DNA of 6,376 bases from Campylobacteraceae bacterium (GTDB lineage: Bacteria > Campylobacterota > Campylobacteria > Campylobacterales > Sulfurovaceae). Shown here in pieces: positions 5,928 through 6,376 of this stretch. Each line of letters begins with the position of its first letter. The first letter of the stretch is position 1. Location: NCBI GenBank assembly GCA_026985655.1, contig JALSQB010000233.1:1-6376 (forward strand). The letters run 5' to 3'. A program made the translations under genes and the position numbers. The notes beneath the pieces are model-generated. The model saw only the letters and a program-made list of their open reading frames with translations, had not been told where the DNA came from and searched no databases.

Positions 5928-6376
5928 ATGTCATTACCAAAAATTATATGGTCAAAAATTGATGAAGCACCAGCATTAGCAACCTATTCACTGTTACCAA
6001 TTGTAAATGCTTTTACTAAATCAGCAGGTGTTACTGTAGAGACAAGTGACATTTCATTAGCAGGAAGAGTTCTTTCAGCGATGGGATTAGCCGAAGATAA
6101 TCTTGCCGAACTTGGAAAAGTAGTTCTTCAACCAGATGGAAATATTATTAAACTTCCAAATATTTCAGCATCTGTTGGACAACTTAAAGAGTGTATCGCA
6201 GAGCTTCAAGGTCAAGGTTACGATATTCCTAACTACCCTGAAAATCCACAAAATGATGAAGAGAAAGCACTTCAAGCTAAATACTCTACTTGTCTAGGAA
6301 GTGCCGTAAACCCAGTACTTAGAGAGGGAAATTCAGACAGACGTGCAGCCAAAGCTGTTAAGAGATTTGCACAAAA
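5928..6376 (+). CDS. icd: Monomeric NADP-dependent isocitrate dehydrogenase (partial, 3' end outside window)
   Basis: The enzyme interconverts isocitrate and 2-oxoglutarate plus CO2 with NADP(H) in the TCA cycle; in autotrophic Campylobacterota it could run in the carboxylating direction of the reductive cycle (inference). The window holds the first 149 codons plus two bases of a gene that normally encodes about 740 aa. Family hallmarks are IDEAPALATYSLLPIV (11-26), ETSDISLAGR (38-47), IIKLPNISASV (73-83) and GSAVNPVLREGNSDRRA (124-140). S125, N128, R132 and R138 match the isocitrate-binding S132, N135, R139 and R145 of the Azotobacter vinelandii monomeric enzyme, with a constant offset of seven. 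This class is unrelated in length and motif layout to the dimeric E. coli-type IDH. The ATG is preceded by TAAGGA at 5916-5921, six bases away. The frame runs intact to the window edge. Confidence 0.96.
   Translation, partial: MSLPKIIWSKIDEAPALATYSLLPIVNAFTKSAGVTVETSDISLAGRVLSAMGLAEDNLAELGKVVLQPDGNIIKLPNISASVGQLKECIAELQGQGYDIPNYPENPQNDEEKALQAKYSTCLGSAVNPVLREGNSDRRAAKAVKRFAQ

Noticed and set aside
1..6376. CRISPR array, IS element, tRNA or rRNA, or prophage genes
   Set aside because: No regularly spaced repeats, transposase motifs, terminal repeats with target duplications, cloverleaf-like sequence or phage genes were seen. All large frames are chromosomal genes and uninterrupted.

Overview
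The window looks like chromosomal DNA from a Campylobacterota (formerly Epsilonproteobacteria) species, probably an environmental genus of the Sulfurimonas, Sulfurovum, Sulfurospirillum or Arcobacter kind. This rests on the AT-rich base composition, the AT-rich promoters with good -10 boxes but no clear -35 boxes, the style of the DnaE protein, and the combination of a family II pyrophosphatase with a monomeric isocitrate dehydrogenase. The genus is an inference from protein resemblance and cannot be fixed from sequence alone.

Layout from left to right: the last 37 codons of a membrane protein gene (+, truncated by the window edge); a promoter and a complete gene for a manganese-dependent family II inorganic pyrophosphatase (+); a convergent intergenic region of about 180 bp with one clean hairpin; a complete DUF4395-family membrane protein gene (-); a divergent intergenic region of about 200 bp with a promoter for each flanking gene, a perfect 13-bp inverted repeat and a possible 31-codon minus-strand small ORF; a complete dnaE gene (+, DNA polymerase III alpha subunit, 1194 aa); a 138-bp leader; and the first 149 codons of a monomeric NADP-dependent isocitrate dehydrogenase gene (+, truncated by the right edge).

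The genes do not form one pathway. Pyrophosphatase removes the PPi released by DNA polymerase and by biosynthesis, so there is a loose functional link to DnaE, but each gene appears to have its own promoter and ribosome binding site and I see no operon joining them. IDH belongs to the oxidative or reductive TCA cycle. The DUF4395 protein has no established function.

No mobile element, CRISPR array, tRNA, rRNA or clear sign of horizontal transfer was seen, and this is mostly an ordinary housekeeping region. The places most worth a second look are the divergent region upstream of dnaE (palindrome plus possible small ORF), the four-cysteine DUF4395 protein, and the complete set of predicted metal ligands in the DnaE PHP domain.
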